From: UBA10649 sp037130755
GTDB lineage: Bacteria; Actinomycetota; Actinomycetes; S36-B12
Length of the DNA stretch: 64,000 nt
Reading direction: 5' to 3'
NCBI GenBank assembly: GCA_037130755.1
Contig: JBAXSI010000004.1
Span: 32,386 to 96,385 of the forward strand
Both the position numbers and the translations under genes were made by a program. Shown piece by piece: positions 17,807-25,927 of the stretch; the stretch's first letter is position 1; every line of letters starts with the position of its first letter. Under the pieces are notes generated by a model. That model ran no database searches, was not told the DNA's origin, and saw only the letters and a list, made by a program, of their open reading frames with translations.

Positions 17807-19063
17807 ATGAGCCGCAGTCAGGTGCGCCGCCCCAGTGGGTGGATCGGCTTCGGGGCCGACGATGCCGGCTGCACCATCCTGCACGTCGACATGGATGCGT
17901 TCTACGCGTCGGTGTCCTTGCGCGAGCGTCCCGAACTGCACGGCCTGCCCGTCGTCGTGGGCGGTGGACGAACGCGCGGCGTCGTCCTCTCGGCCACCTA
18001 CGAGGCCCGCGCTCTGGGCGTGCACTCGGCGATGCCGATGTCCCGCGCGCACCGCGTGGCACCGAACGCGATCTTCCTCGAGCCGGACCACCACGCCTAC
18101 GCCGAGGTCAGCCGCAACGTCATGGCCCTGTTCGAGTCGATCACGCCGATCGTCGAACCGCTCAGCCTCGACGAGGCCTTCCTCGACGTGTCCGGCGCCC
18201 TGCGACGACTCGGCAGTCCCACGGCGATCGCCGAACTCATCCGTGCCCGCGTGCAGGACGAGCAGCAGATCAGCTGCTCGGTCGGCGTTGCCACCACGAA
18301 GTTCGTCGCCAAACTCGCCTCCACGCGGGCCAAGCCCGACGGGCTGCTCGTCGTGCCGGCCGACAAGGTCATCGCCTTCTTGCATCCACTCCCGGTCGGC
18401 GCACTGTGGGGAGTGGGCGAGAAGACCGAGGAGCACCTGACCCGGCTCGGCCTGCGCACCGTGGGCGACATCGCCAACACTCCGCTGGCCACCTTGCAGC
18501 GTGCGCTCGGCCAGGCCGGGGGCACCCACCTGCACGACCTGTCGTGGGGTCGCGATCCGCGCTCGGTCAACCCGCACGAGCCCGAGAAGAGCATCGGCAA
18601 CGAGACCACGTTCGAGCACGACATCGACGACCCGGAGATCATCCACGCGCACCTGCTGCGCCTGTCCGACCAGGTCGCCGCGCGACTGCGGGCCGCCGGC
18701 TACGTCGGGCGCACCCTCTCACTGAAGGTCCGCTTCGCCGACTTCAGCACGATCACGCGCTCGCGCACCCTGACCAGGCCCACCGACGTCGGCAAGGAGG
18801 TCTACGACACCGTCCGCGGCCTGTACGACGCGCTGGGCCTCCAGCGGGTCCGCATCAGGCTGGTCGGGGTGCGGGCCGAGGGGCTGGCGGAGTCGGCCGA
18901 CGCCCCTGTCCAGTTGCTGCTGGGGGAGCCCGAGCACGGCCGGCGTGAGGCGGAGGTGGCCGTCGACGCCCTCCGGGCCCGCTATGGATCGGCCGCCGTC
19001 CGACCCGCCCGGCTCGTCGATCCGGACCGGCGGACGGGTGACCGGCCGGGGGCGCAGACATGA
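17807..19063 (+). CDS. dinB: DNA polymerase IV (Y-family translesion polymerase)
   Basis: A 418-residue Y-family polymerase. The palm motifs are intact: HVDMDAFYASV near residue 27 and SLDEAFLDVSG near residue 122, giving the three carboxylates needed for catalysis. CSVGVATTKFVAKLAS, the thumb segment GVGEKTEEHLTRLGLRTVGD and the little-finger domain follow. QLLLG near residue 369 resembles a beta-clamp-binding peptide. The intact active site separates it from ImuB, the inactive adaptor usually paired with DnaE2. A strong GGGGAGG lies eight bases before ATG 17807. As the last cassette gene it is likely SOS-controlled. Confidence 0.92.
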   Translation: MSRSQVRRPSGWIGFGADDAGCTILHVDMDAFYASVSLRERPELHGLPVVVGGGRTRGVVLSATYEARALGVHSAMPMSRAHRVAPNAIFLEPDHHAYAEVSRNVMALFESITPIVEPLSLDEAFLDVSGALRRLGSPTAIAELIRARVQDEQQISCSVGVATTKFVAKLASTRAKPDGLLVVPADKVIAFLHPLPVGALWGVGEKTEEHLTRLGLRTVGDIANTPLATLQRALGQAGGTHLHDLSWGRDPRSVNPHEPEKSIGNETTFEHDIDDPEIIHAHLLRLSDQVAARLRAAGYVGRTLSLKVRFADFSTITRSRTLTRPTDVGKEVYDTVRGLYDALGLQRVRIRLVGVRAEGLAESADAPVQLLLGEPEHGRREAEVAVDALRARYGSAAVRPARLVDPDRRTGDRPGAQT

Positions 19064-19195
19064 CCTCGGCGGGACCGACGCGCCCGATTCAGGGGTACGG
19101 GTTTCGTTCGCCCGGATTCATGCTTATTCTTGGAGCGTCCCGCTCACGAGCCGGACAGCACTCGGGTCACCCGTCCCGGCGAAAGGGGGTTCCTC

Positions 19196-19576
19196 ATGCC
19201 GCTCTCTGAGCACGAGCAGCGACTGCTCGAGCAGATGGAGAAGGCCCTCTATGCCGAGGACCCCAAATTCGCCACCAGCCTGCGTTCCACGCCCGGCTCC
19301 CGGGCCGCCCGCGGCCGGGCAGCGCTCGGAGTCCTCGGCGTCCTCGCCGGGCTCGGACTCCTGATCGCTGGTGTCGCCACCACGATCATCGCCATCGGCG
19401 TGCTCGGCTTCGTGGTGATGCTCGTCGGGTCGATCGCCATCTACTCGGCGTTCGGTGCCCGTCCGGCCGAGGAGGCTGCCGCCACCGAGTCGGCTCCCGA
19501 GGCGCCGAAGGCCCCGGGCTTCATGGACCGACTCGAGGATCGCTGGCGTCGCCGCACCGACGGCGGCCAGCAGTAA
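19196..19576 (+). CDS. DUF3040 membrane protein
   Basis: A 126-residue protein of the actinobacterial DUF3040 family. It begins with the signature MPLSEHEQRLLEQME and LYAEDPKFA, has two closely spaced membrane helices (about residues 44-65 and 67-88), and a charged C-terminus rich in Glu and Arg. The ATG at 19196 is preceded by AAAGGGGG at six bases, a strong site; an upstream in-frame extension to 19130 lacks homology. DUF3040 genes usually lie next to mraZ; here about 22 kb intervene. A weak -10-like TATTCT lies at 19125-19130. The last 136 bases are overlapped antisense by the transglutaminase gene. Function is unknown. Confidence 0.88.
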   Translation: MPLSEHEQRLLEQMEKALYAEDPKFATSLRSTPGSRAARGRAALGVLGVLAGLGLLIAGVATTIIAIGVLGFVVMLVGSIAIYSAFGARPAEEAAATESAPEAPKAPGFMDRLEDRWRRRTDGGQQ

Positions 19577-21801
19577 CTCACCACGTGGGTCTGCCAACGG
19601 ACTCGATCGCGCAAGGCCCCCGACACTGTCGTCACGTCCGCGCGCACTGCGGCGGAGCGCTCGGCCTGCGCCGCCGCATCGATGCCCGGACTCGGTGACC
19701 GCCCGTACTTGACCTGCTCGACCTGCACTCGCAGTCGGGCCAGCGCCTCGGCCGCGGGCGCGGGCATGCCGCGCGACAGCCGCTCGGCGCACTGGCGTGC
19801 CGTACCGAACGGCGACCAGGGCTGCCCGAGGTCGCAAGCCGTGTCGGCCACCTCGTCCCAGGCACCACGAACGACCGCGACGTAGTTCCCCGCATGCAGC
19901 CGACGCCGACGCCGTACCAGCCGGACGACGGCCGGCACGGCCAGGCCCAGCAGTGCGATCAACGCCAGGCCGGCCACCACGATGCCGCTCACGCTGCGAC
20001 CGTGCTCTGCCTTGGGAGCCGCCACGGGGGTGAAGCCCTCCGCATCGAGCACGCCGCGGGTGTCGTCACCGCTGCGGCCGGCGTTGGCGTACGGCGCATA
20101 CGCCGGGGCCTCGACCGTCGCATTCGCCCGCGGGGTCGGCTCGAAGCGCATCCACCCGATCCCGTCGAACCACAGTTCGGGCCAGGCATGTGCGTCACGA
20201 ACCGTCACCACCCAGTTGCTGCTGGCGTCCTTCTGCCCCTGCGTGAAGCCGACCACGACCCGGGACGGGATCCCCAGCGTGCGCGCCATCAGCGCCATCG
20301 ACGCCGCGTACTGCTCGCAGTAGCCGACCCGGTCCGTCAGGAACTCCATCAGGTAGTCGGCGTCGGCACCGCTTCGCACCGAGGTGCTGTAGCGGAAGCC
20401 GCCGTCCTGCGTGAACCACTTCTGCAGCGCCACCGCCTTGTCGTACGGAGTTGCTGCACCGGAGGTCACCTCAGTGGCAAGGCGAGCCACCTCCGGTGAC
20501 ACGCTGCTGGGAACGCTCAACTGCGGCCAGACCTGGCCCAGCGGCGCAGCCGCCGATCGCAATTGCCCGGCCTGGACCTGCGGATCGAGTGCGGTTACCC
20601 CGTACTTCAGGCCCGTCGCCGGCTTGTCGTCGGAGAACGCCACGCCCGTCTGCGGGTCCAGGCGCCAGTTCGAGCGCAGGCCCGACAGGTCGGACAGGTC
20701 AGTGATGGGATAGGGCAGTGGCAGGTACGAGTTCTGCAGATTGGTGATCGAGAACTTGTACGAGTAGCTCGAGCCACCCCGCACGTGGTACTCCGGCAGG
20801 GCGACGCTCAGTCGATCGATGATGTCGCCGGGCAGCGGCATTCCGCTAACGCGACCCTGTGCCAGCGCCGGGCGCGGCAGCCACGTCACGCCGTCGAAGT
20901 CCTCCAGCGCCGTCACGCGCATGTAGGGCGGCTGGGGATTGTTGGTGCGGTAGCGGAGCACCTCGGTGTCGGTCGGCTCCAGCAGGCTCCTGCGCATCGA
21001 GACGAGCGGATCGAGCACGACCGCACCGGTCGTCGTCACCTGGGTCGCGCCCTCGCCGGTGCCGTTGCCGCCCAGCAGCGGCGACAGCGCCCGCACGGGC
21101 AGGACGAGGCCGGCCAGCAGCGCCACGGCGACGGCGACGGCTCCCGTGCGACGGGCCGTCGAGGACAGCCCGCGGATTCGCGACGTGGGTTCGAGGTCGC
21201 CCCACTCGCGGATGCGTTCGCGCTGGTCGGCGGCGAGCAGCAGGAGCCAGCCGATGGCCGCCGGCGCGAACTGCCACCACGGTGCCTCGCCGAACATCAG
21301 TAGTGCCGAACCTACGTAGAGCACCAGCAGCGGGATGCCAGCGAGGATCGGGGAGCGGACGCTGACGAACAGCGTGTCGATGCTCAGCGCAGCGAGCCCG
21401 GCGCCGCCCACGGCAAGGAGGGCCAACTGCGGGGACGTCGGAACGGGCGCGGCGTAGGCCTGGGCATCGGTCATCCCGAAGGTGATCAGCCGGCGGATGA
21501 CGGCCCATGCCTCGGACGTCGGCACCGCCCGTGCCCAGGCCTGGTCGCCCGCGTACATCACGGTGACCGTCCCGACGAGGGCGATCAGCTCGGCGATCGG
21601 CACCAAGGGGATGGGCAGGGCGATCGCGCGACTCCCTGCGCCGGTGGCAGCAATCACGACGACGATCACGACCGCGGGCAGCAGCCATGACATCGTCGCG
21701 AACAAGGGGAGCAGGCACAGCAGGCCGAGGATCGTGGCTGCAGCGGCAACCGTCGTATCGGCAAGCCGGGCGCGCGCCCGCACCAAGGACCAGCCGCTCA
21801 T
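19441..21801 (-). CDS. Transglutaminase-like membrane protein (DUF3488/TgpA type)
   Basis: A 786-residue membrane protein: a cluster of N-terminal helices (residues 15-230), a large exported region with a transglutaminase-like core, then a further helix (VSGIVVAGLALIALLGLAVP) and a cytoplasmic tail. The core has YCEQYAASMALMARTLGIPS with the catalytic Cys, then RDAHAWPELW with the catalytic His and GWMRFEPTP with the Asp region. Start ATG 21801 overlaps the DUF58 stop (ATGA). The final ~45 codons lie antisense to DUF3040, so the tail SYCWPPSVRRRQRSS onward may be incidental. Third gene of the MoxR-DUF58-transglutaminase operon; members probably modify or assemble an envelope component, but substrates are unknown. 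Confidence 0.87.
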   Translation of the reverse strand: MSGWSLVRARARLADTTVAAAATILGLLCLLPLFATMSWLLPAVVIVVVIAATGAGSRAIALPIPLVPIAELIALVGTVTVMYAGDQAWARAVPTSEAWAVIRRLITFGMTDAQAYAAPVPTSPQLALLAVGGAGLAALSIDTLFVSVRSPILAGIPLLVLYVGSALLMFGEAPWWQFAPAAIGWLLLLAADQRERIREWGDLEPTSRIRGLSSTARRTGAVAVAVALLAGLVLPVRALSPLLGGNGTGEGATQVTTTGAVVLDPLVSMRRSLLEPTDTEVLRYRTNNPQPPYMRVTALEDFDGVTWLPRPALAQGRVSGMPLPGDIIDRLSVALPEYHVRGGSSYSYKFSITNLQNSYLPLPYPITDLSDLSGLRSNWRLDPQTGVAFSDDKPATGLKYGVTALDPQVQAGQLRSAAAPLGQVWPQLSVPSSVSPEVARLATEVTSGAATPYDKAVALQKWFTQDGGFRYSTSVRSGADADYLMEFLTDRVGYCEQYAASMALMARTLGIPSRVVVGFTQGQKDASSNWVVTVRDAHAWPELWFDGIGWMRFEPTPRANATVEAPAYAPYANAGRSGDDTRGVLDAEGFTPVAAPKAEHGRSVSGIVVAGLALIALLGLAVPAVVRLVRRRRRLHAGNYVAVVRGAWDEVADTACDLGQPWSPFGTARQCAERLSRGMPAPAAEALARLRVQVEQVKYGRSPSPGIDAAAQAERSAAVRADVTTVSGALRDRVRWQTHVVSYCWPPSVRRRQRSSSRSMKPGAFGASGADSVAAASSAGRAPNAE

Positions 21802-22982
21802 CGCATCGCCCCGGTTGTCGCGGGAAGGGACTTCGACCACACATCCTTGACGTTGCTGCCGCGCGACCAGCCCGACGCCTGCCAGCCATGGGCTTCGAGG
21901 AACGCGATGGGCCCCGGCTCCAGCACGAGGCAGGCGGTGAAGCCGGCCATCGGCCGGATGAGGGCTCGGGAGGTCTCGTCGCTCACGCGCCCAAGCACCG
22001 CGATGACGGACGTCGCGCCCTCGACCAGTGCGCCCAGCGTCGGGGCCATCGGCTCGCCGGTCAGCCGGACCTCGGCGAACGCCTGCAGGATTCCGTCGAT
22101 CTCTGCCGGCGACGCGCCGCTGGTCTCGATGAGCAGATGGCCGTTGGCGGTGAGGACTGTGACATGCCATCCGCGGCGCAGGTGATGCATGGCGATGCTC
22201 GCCGCGGCGGAGACGGCCCACTCGAAGCTGGAGGTCAGCCCCTCGCCGATGTGCGCCTGTCCGCGGTTGTCGAGGATGACGACGATCGAGCTGTGCCACG
22301 CCTGCTCCTCGCGACGGACCATGAGATCGCCGTAGCGTGCCGTCGCCCGCCAGTGGATGCGGCGCATGTCGTCGCCGGGTCGGTGCTCGCGCGGCAGGAC
22401 GTCCTCGTCGCCGCGTGCGGCGAGGGAGCGGAACAGGGACTCGCCGCGTCCACCCGGCGCCACCGATCGTCCTGCGTCGGCGAGGTCGACGATCTCCGGC
22501 GTGACGATGATGGGGTTGGTGGCCTCGAATGACCGGGTCAGCGATGACATCCCGAACGGATCGGTCACGGTGACCGTCAGGGGCCCGATGCGCGCGCGTC
22601 CTCGCTCGAGGCCAGTCACGCGGTAACGGACCGCGCGCTGGGCGCGCGATGGGATCCGGTCGAGCACGACCCGTGCGGAGTCGGAGAGGTTGTCGGGAAC
22701 CGCGTCCTGCAGCAGCAGGACGCCGCTCGGCAGCCGCGAGCCGTTCTCGATCGTCAGCACGACCTCTGCGTCGGTGCCGACAGCGAAGCGGGCTGGCTCC
22801 ACAACGCGCTGGCTGCCCAGGACGAAACGGGAGCGGCGGGCGATCAGGATTCCGAGCACGGGCAGCGCGATGAGCAGGATGGCGACCGCGATGATGGGCG
22901 GCTCGCCGAGCCCCCAGCCCGCGCCCCCCGACACGAGCCCGGCGGCCAGCAGGGCGCGCCCGCGGGTCGTGAGCGTGCGCAC
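21798..22982 (-). CDS. DUF58 domain protein
   Basis: A 394-residue protein with two N-terminal membrane helices (residues 10-48), a beta-rich domain, then the DUF58 signature REHRPGDDMRRIHWRATAR near residue 200 and a von Willebrand A-like fold (VVILDN, GHLLIETSG). DUF58 proteins act with MoxR AAA+ ATPases and transglutaminase-like proteins in systems thought to mature or insert cell-envelope complexes. It starts at 22982, directly abutting the moxR stop, and overlaps the transglutaminase gene by four bases, so all three should be translated as a unit. The specific role is unknown. Confidence 0.9.
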   Translation of the reverse strand: MRTLTTRGRALLAAGLVSGGAGWGLGEPPIIAVAILLIALPVLGILIARRSRFVLGSQRVVEPARFAVGTDAEVVLTIENGSRLPSGVLLLQDAVPDNLSDSARVVLDRIPSRAQRAVRYRVTGLERGRARIGPLTVTVTDPFGMSSLTRSFEATNPIIVTPEIVDLADAGRSVAPGGRGESLFRSLAARGDEDVLPREHRPGDDMRRIHWRATARYGDLMVRREEQAWHSSIVVILDNRGQAHIGEGLTSSFEWAVSAAASIAMHHLRRGWHVTVLTANGHLLIETSGASPAEIDGILQAFAEVRLTGEPMAPTLGALVEGATSVIAVLGRVSDETSRALIRPMAGFTACLVLEPGPIAFLEAHGWQASGWSRGSNVKDVWSKSLPATTGAMR

Positions 22983-23963
22983 CTAGGGCACCGGCACCTT
23001 GGCGACGACGTCCGCGATCACGGCGAGGCCGGACCGTCGGTCCAGGTGCGCCTCGGTCGACAGCAGCACTCGGTGGGCCAGCACCGAGCCGGCGAGCGAC
23101 TGGACATCGTCGGGCAGGACGTGGTCACGACCGCTCATGAGGCTGGATGCCTTCGCGGCGTGCAGCAGGTGAACGCTCGCGCGCGGAGACGCGCCGAGGC
23201 GAAGCATGGGCGTGGAACGCGTCGCGGTGACGATGTCGACGACATAGCGCTTGACCGCGTCCGACGCGAACACTGTGCGCGTCGCCATCCGCAGGCTGTT
23301 GAGCGTCTCAGCATCCGTCACCGGTCGGATGTCATCGAGCGGATCACGCAGTTCGTGCGAGTCGAGCATCGCGACCTCGGCATCGCGATCGGGGTAGCCG
23401 AGGCTGATCTGCATCAGGAATCGATCGCGTTGTGCCTCGGGGAGGGGATAGGTGCCCTCCATCTCGACGGGGTTCTGCGTCGCGATCACCATGAACGGCT
23501 GCGGGAGCCGGTACGTGCGTCCGTCGGCGCTGACCTGCTGCTCCTCCATCGCCTCAAGGAGTGCGGACTGCGTCTTGGGTGATGCCCGGTTGATCTCGTC
23601 GCCAAGCACGATGTGGGCGAAGATCGCGCCGGGCCGGAACTCGAAGGAGCTCGTGCGCTGGTCGAAGACGCTCACGCCGGTGACGTCGCCGGGCAGGAGA
23701 TCGGGCGTGAACTGGATTCGGTGCATCGTGCAGTCGATGCTGCGGGCCAGCGACTTGGCCAGCATGGTCTTGCCCACGCCGGGCACGTCCTCGATGAGGA
23801 GGTGGCCCTCGGCGAGGAGGGCGATGAGCGCGAGGCGAATGGCGCCGGGCTTGCCCGAGATGACCCGGCTGACGCTGGCGGCCACTTCGTTCATGACGGC
23901 CCGGGCGTGATCGAGCGTGACGGGGGCCGCTGCGTTGGCGGTACTCGTGGGCGTCGTGGTCAC
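22983..23963 (-). CDS. MoxR family AAA+ ATPase
   Basis: A 326-residue ATPase and first gene of a leftward three-gene operon. The P-loop EDVPGVGKTML lies at residues 59-68, Walker B is DEINRASPKTQSALLEAMEE, sensor 1 is TQNPVEMEGTYPLPEAQ, and the arginine-finger region reads RDRFLM. The C-terminal lid carries the ASPRASVHLLHAAKA segment typical of MoxR proteins. MoxR ATPases act as chaperones assembling or activating multiprotein or metal-containing complexes together with DUF58/VWA partners, which is the arrangement here. The promoter should lie in the 117-base divergent region shared with the maoC-like gene, which contains short repeats. Confidence 0.93.
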   Translation of the reverse strand: MTTTPTSTANAAAPVTLDHARAVMNEVAASVSRVISGKPGAIRLALIALLAEGHLLIEDVPGVGKTMLAKSLARSIDCTMHRIQFTPDLLPGDVTGVSVFDQRTSSFEFRPGAIFAHIVLGDEINRASPKTQSALLEAMEEQQVSADGRTYRLPQPFMVIATQNPVEMEGTYPLPEAQRDRFLMQISLGYPDRDAEVAMLDSHELRDPLDDIRPVTDAETLNSLRMATRTVFASDAVKRYVVDIVTATRSTPMLRLGASPRASVHLLHAAKASSLMSGRDHVLPDDVQSLAGSVLAHRVLLSTEAHLDRRSGLAVIADVVAKVPVP

Positions 23964-23969
23964 GCTCCA

Positions 23970-24041
23970 TTCTCACCCGAACCGGACGAATCGGCACCCC
24001 AACCCGCAATTCCTCACCCGAAGTGGGGGTTCCTCACCCCC
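23970..24041. repeat. Short TCACCC repeats and hairpin in the moxR/maoC divergent intergenic region
   Basis: Three related words occur in 70 bases: TTCTCACCCGAA (from 23970), TTCCTCACCCGAA (from 24010) and TTCCTCACCCC (from 24030). The last overlaps a small hairpin, GGGGG (24025-24029) and CCCCC (24037-24041) with a seven-base loop. They fall between divergent starts and could be regulator sites; no known consensus was recognised. Confidence 0.4.
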
Positions 24042-24080
24042 GGAGGGCGATTCGGGCATCGGGGACGGCAGGATTCGAGC

Positions 24081-24617
24081 ATGACCAACGTCGTTCCCGC
24101 GCAACTGGGCCGGTTCTTCGAGGACTTCGAGGTCGGCACCGTCTACCAGCACCCGTTCGGCCGCACGATCTCCGAGGCCGACTCGACCTGGTTCACGCTG
24201 CTGACCTGCAACACCAACCAGAACCACTTCAACGCCCACCTGGCGCAGTCCAACCCGATCACCGGTGGCCGCATCATCGTCAACTCCGGGCTGACCGTGG
24301 CGCTCGTGCTCGGCCTGTCGGTGATCGACATGAGCCAGAACGCGGTCGCCAACCTCGGCTGGACCGACATCAAGCTGACCCATCCTGTCTACATCGGCGA
24401 CACCATCTATGCGGAGTCCATCTGCCTGGACACGAGGGAGTCGGGCTCGCGGCCGGAGATGGGCATCATCCGGATGAAGACCCGTGGCCTCAACCAGGAC
24501 GGCGACGAGATCGTGTCGTGGTTCCGCTCGGTGATGATCCCCAAGCGGACAAGTGGCATCGGCCAGGACTACTTCCCCGAAGCGAAGACCGGTCCGATGG
24601 AGATGCCGTCCGCGTGA
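24081..24617 (+). CDS. MaoC-like (hotdog) dehydratase
   Basis: A 178-residue single hotdog-domain protein of the MaoC dehydratase family, which hydrates or dehydrates acyl-CoA thioesters. Motifs are FFEDFEVGTVYQHPFGRTI at the N-terminus, the catalytic-segment TWFTLLTCNTNQNHFN, and GGRIIVNSGLTVALVLGLSV. The double-Asn NTNQNHFN segment resembles mesaconyl/itaconyl-CoA hydratase-like members more than the R-specific enoyl-CoA hydratases with D-x4-H, so substrate is left open. ATG 24081 is preceded by GGCAGGA; the open frame upstream to 23613 is antisense to moxR and was dropped. No pathway neighbours are seen; it is divergent from moxR and 31 bases upstream of the Asp-repeat protein. Confidence 0.8.
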   Translation: MTNVVPAQLGRFFEDFEVGTVYQHPFGRTISEADSTWFTLLTCNTNQNHFNAHLAQSNPITGGRIIVNSGLTVALVLGLSVIDMSQNAVANLGWTDIKLTHPVYIGDTIYAESICLDTRESGSRPEMGIIRMKTRGLNQDGDEIVSWFRSVMIPKRTSGIGQDYFPEAKTGPMEMPSA

Positions 24618-24648
24618 CCTGTCCGCACGCGTACGCGAGGATGAGCAG

Positions 24649-25329
24649 ATGAGCGACGAGGACGAGGCGGTCCGAGGGGAGGTCATCCTTGTGACGCATC
24701 CCGCTCCGGCTCGGCAGGCCGGGCCTCTCGACGCGATCAAGGGCGTCTTCTCGAACACAGTCGGGATGGCTGGCTACACCGCCTCGACCGTTGCCTCGCT
24801 GATCGAGCAGACCGTGGCGACCGCCGTCGAGTCCTCGGTCAACGCGGCGCTGGATCGGCTTGTGCCGAGCATCGCCGACGCCATCATCGAGCGCATCGAC
24901 ATAAACAAGATCGTGCTCGAGCAGGTGGATCTGAACCTCATCGTCAACCGCGCGCTGGACACCCTCGACCTGACCCAGCTGGTCATCGACCGCGTCGACG
25001 TGAACGCCATCGTGGCTGAAGCCGACATCGACGCCGTGATCGATCGGGTGCCGATCATCCCGCTGGCCAACTACGTGATCGACGAGATCGATCTTCCACA
25101 GATCATCCGCGACTCCACCAGCGGCATCGCCGGCGACGCGATGAACACGGTGCGCCGCCAGAGCGTCGGAGTCGATGATCTCGTGTCGCGCATCGCCGAT
25201 CGTGTCGTGTTCCGGCGCAAGAGCCGTGACGTCGATGCACCCGGGGATCCCAATTCACTGAAGGGCCAATTCGTCGAGGAGCTCGTCGAGCCGACACCAC
25301 CGCTGGGCGAGGGGGAGAAGCTGCGATGA
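24649..25329 (+). CDS. Uncharacterised protein with Asp-centred heptad-like repeats
   Basis: A 226-residue protein without a recognised named domain. An Ala/Val-rich amphipathic stretch (residues 35-80) leads to a run of short motifs with pattern h-D-h-x-x-h-h: IDINKIV (83), VDLNLIV (93), LDLTQLV (106), VDVNAIV (116), ADIDAVI (125) and IDLPQII (147). The C-terminus is charged. I recall similar Asp repeats in actinobacterial proteins linked to RDD membrane proteins, and here an RDD gene follows with an ATGA overlap, so a membrane-peripheral partner is likely. ATG 24649 has GAGG eight bases upstream. No enzymatic role is suggested. Confidence 0.7.
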   Translation: MSDEDEAVRGEVILVTHPAPARQAGPLDAIKGVFSNTVGMAGYTASTVASLIEQTVATAVESSVNAALDRLVPSIADAIIERIDINKIVLEQVDLNLIVNRALDTLDLTQLVIDRVDVNAIVAEADIDAVIDRVPIIPLANYVIDEIDLPQIIRDSTSGIAGDAMNTVRRQSVGVDDLVSRIADRVVFRRKSRDVDAPGDPNSLKGQFVEELVEPTPPLGEGEKLR

Positions 25330-25910
25330 CCACGTTCCGCGAGTACCGCGAGGCGTTGAAGGAAGGGGCCGTGCCCGCTCGCGACCTTCCGACGCTTCCT
25401 TCTGACGCCATCGCCTTCCAGGGCGAGCGGGCGGGATTCGTCACGCGCGCGCTAGCGGCCGGCATCGATGTGGTGCTCGTCTTCCTGACCGTCCTGGGCA
25501 CGGTGGCGGTCGTCTGGATGCTCTCGTTCATCATCGATCCGATGACGCCGAACACGCCCCTCACCTCGTCGACCGATCGGCTGCCTCCGACATGGCTGAT
25601 GATGGTCTACGGCTACGTGCTCAACGTCTTGTACTGGACCGTCGGTTGGGCGACCGGCGGTCGAACGATCGGCAACCTGATCATGGGCGTGCGAGTCGTC
25701 AACTTCCGGGGTGAACGGGTCCACTGGATCGGTGCCCTTGTGCGCGCGCTGTTCTGCACGGTGTTCCCGTTCGGGCTGCTGTGGGTCATCGTGAGCGGTG
25801 CCAACCGCTCCGTGCAGGACGTCGTCCTTCGCACCAGCGTCATCTACGACTGGGTCATCGGCATCCCCGGCCTCAGCAGCAGGGCCGGCGCGCCGAAGCA
25901 GGCGCCGTGA
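25326..25910 (+). CDS. RDD family membrane protein
   Basis: A 194-residue integral membrane protein. After a ~40-residue cytosolic N-terminus comes the RDD start AGFVTRALAAGIDVVLVF, with helices around residues 45-65, 95-115 and 135-155. The central GGRTIGNLIMGVRVVNFRGE motif is diagnostic of RDD proteins. The family is implicated in transport in a few cases but is mostly uncharacterised. Its start overlaps the stop of the Asp-repeat gene, suggesting the two products act together. The stop TGA (25908-25910) lies 17 bases before the next gene's preferred ATG. Confidence 0.88.
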   Translation: MTTFREYREALKEGAVPARDLPTLPSDAIAFQGERAGFVTRALAAGIDVVLVFLTVLGTVAVVWMLSFIIDPMTPNTPLTSSTDRLPPTWLMMVYGYVLNVLYWTVGWATGGRTIGNLIMGVRVVNFRGERVHWIGALVRALFCTVFPFGLLWVIVSGANRSVQDVVLRTSVIYDWVIGIPGLSSRAGAPKQAP

Positions 25911-25927
25911 TCGTCCGGAGACAAGCG

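Noticed and set aside
21802..22299. N-terminal extension of the transglutaminase protein
   Set aside because: It lies inside the DUF58 gene in another frame; the ATGA overlap at 21801 gives a proper membrane-protein start.
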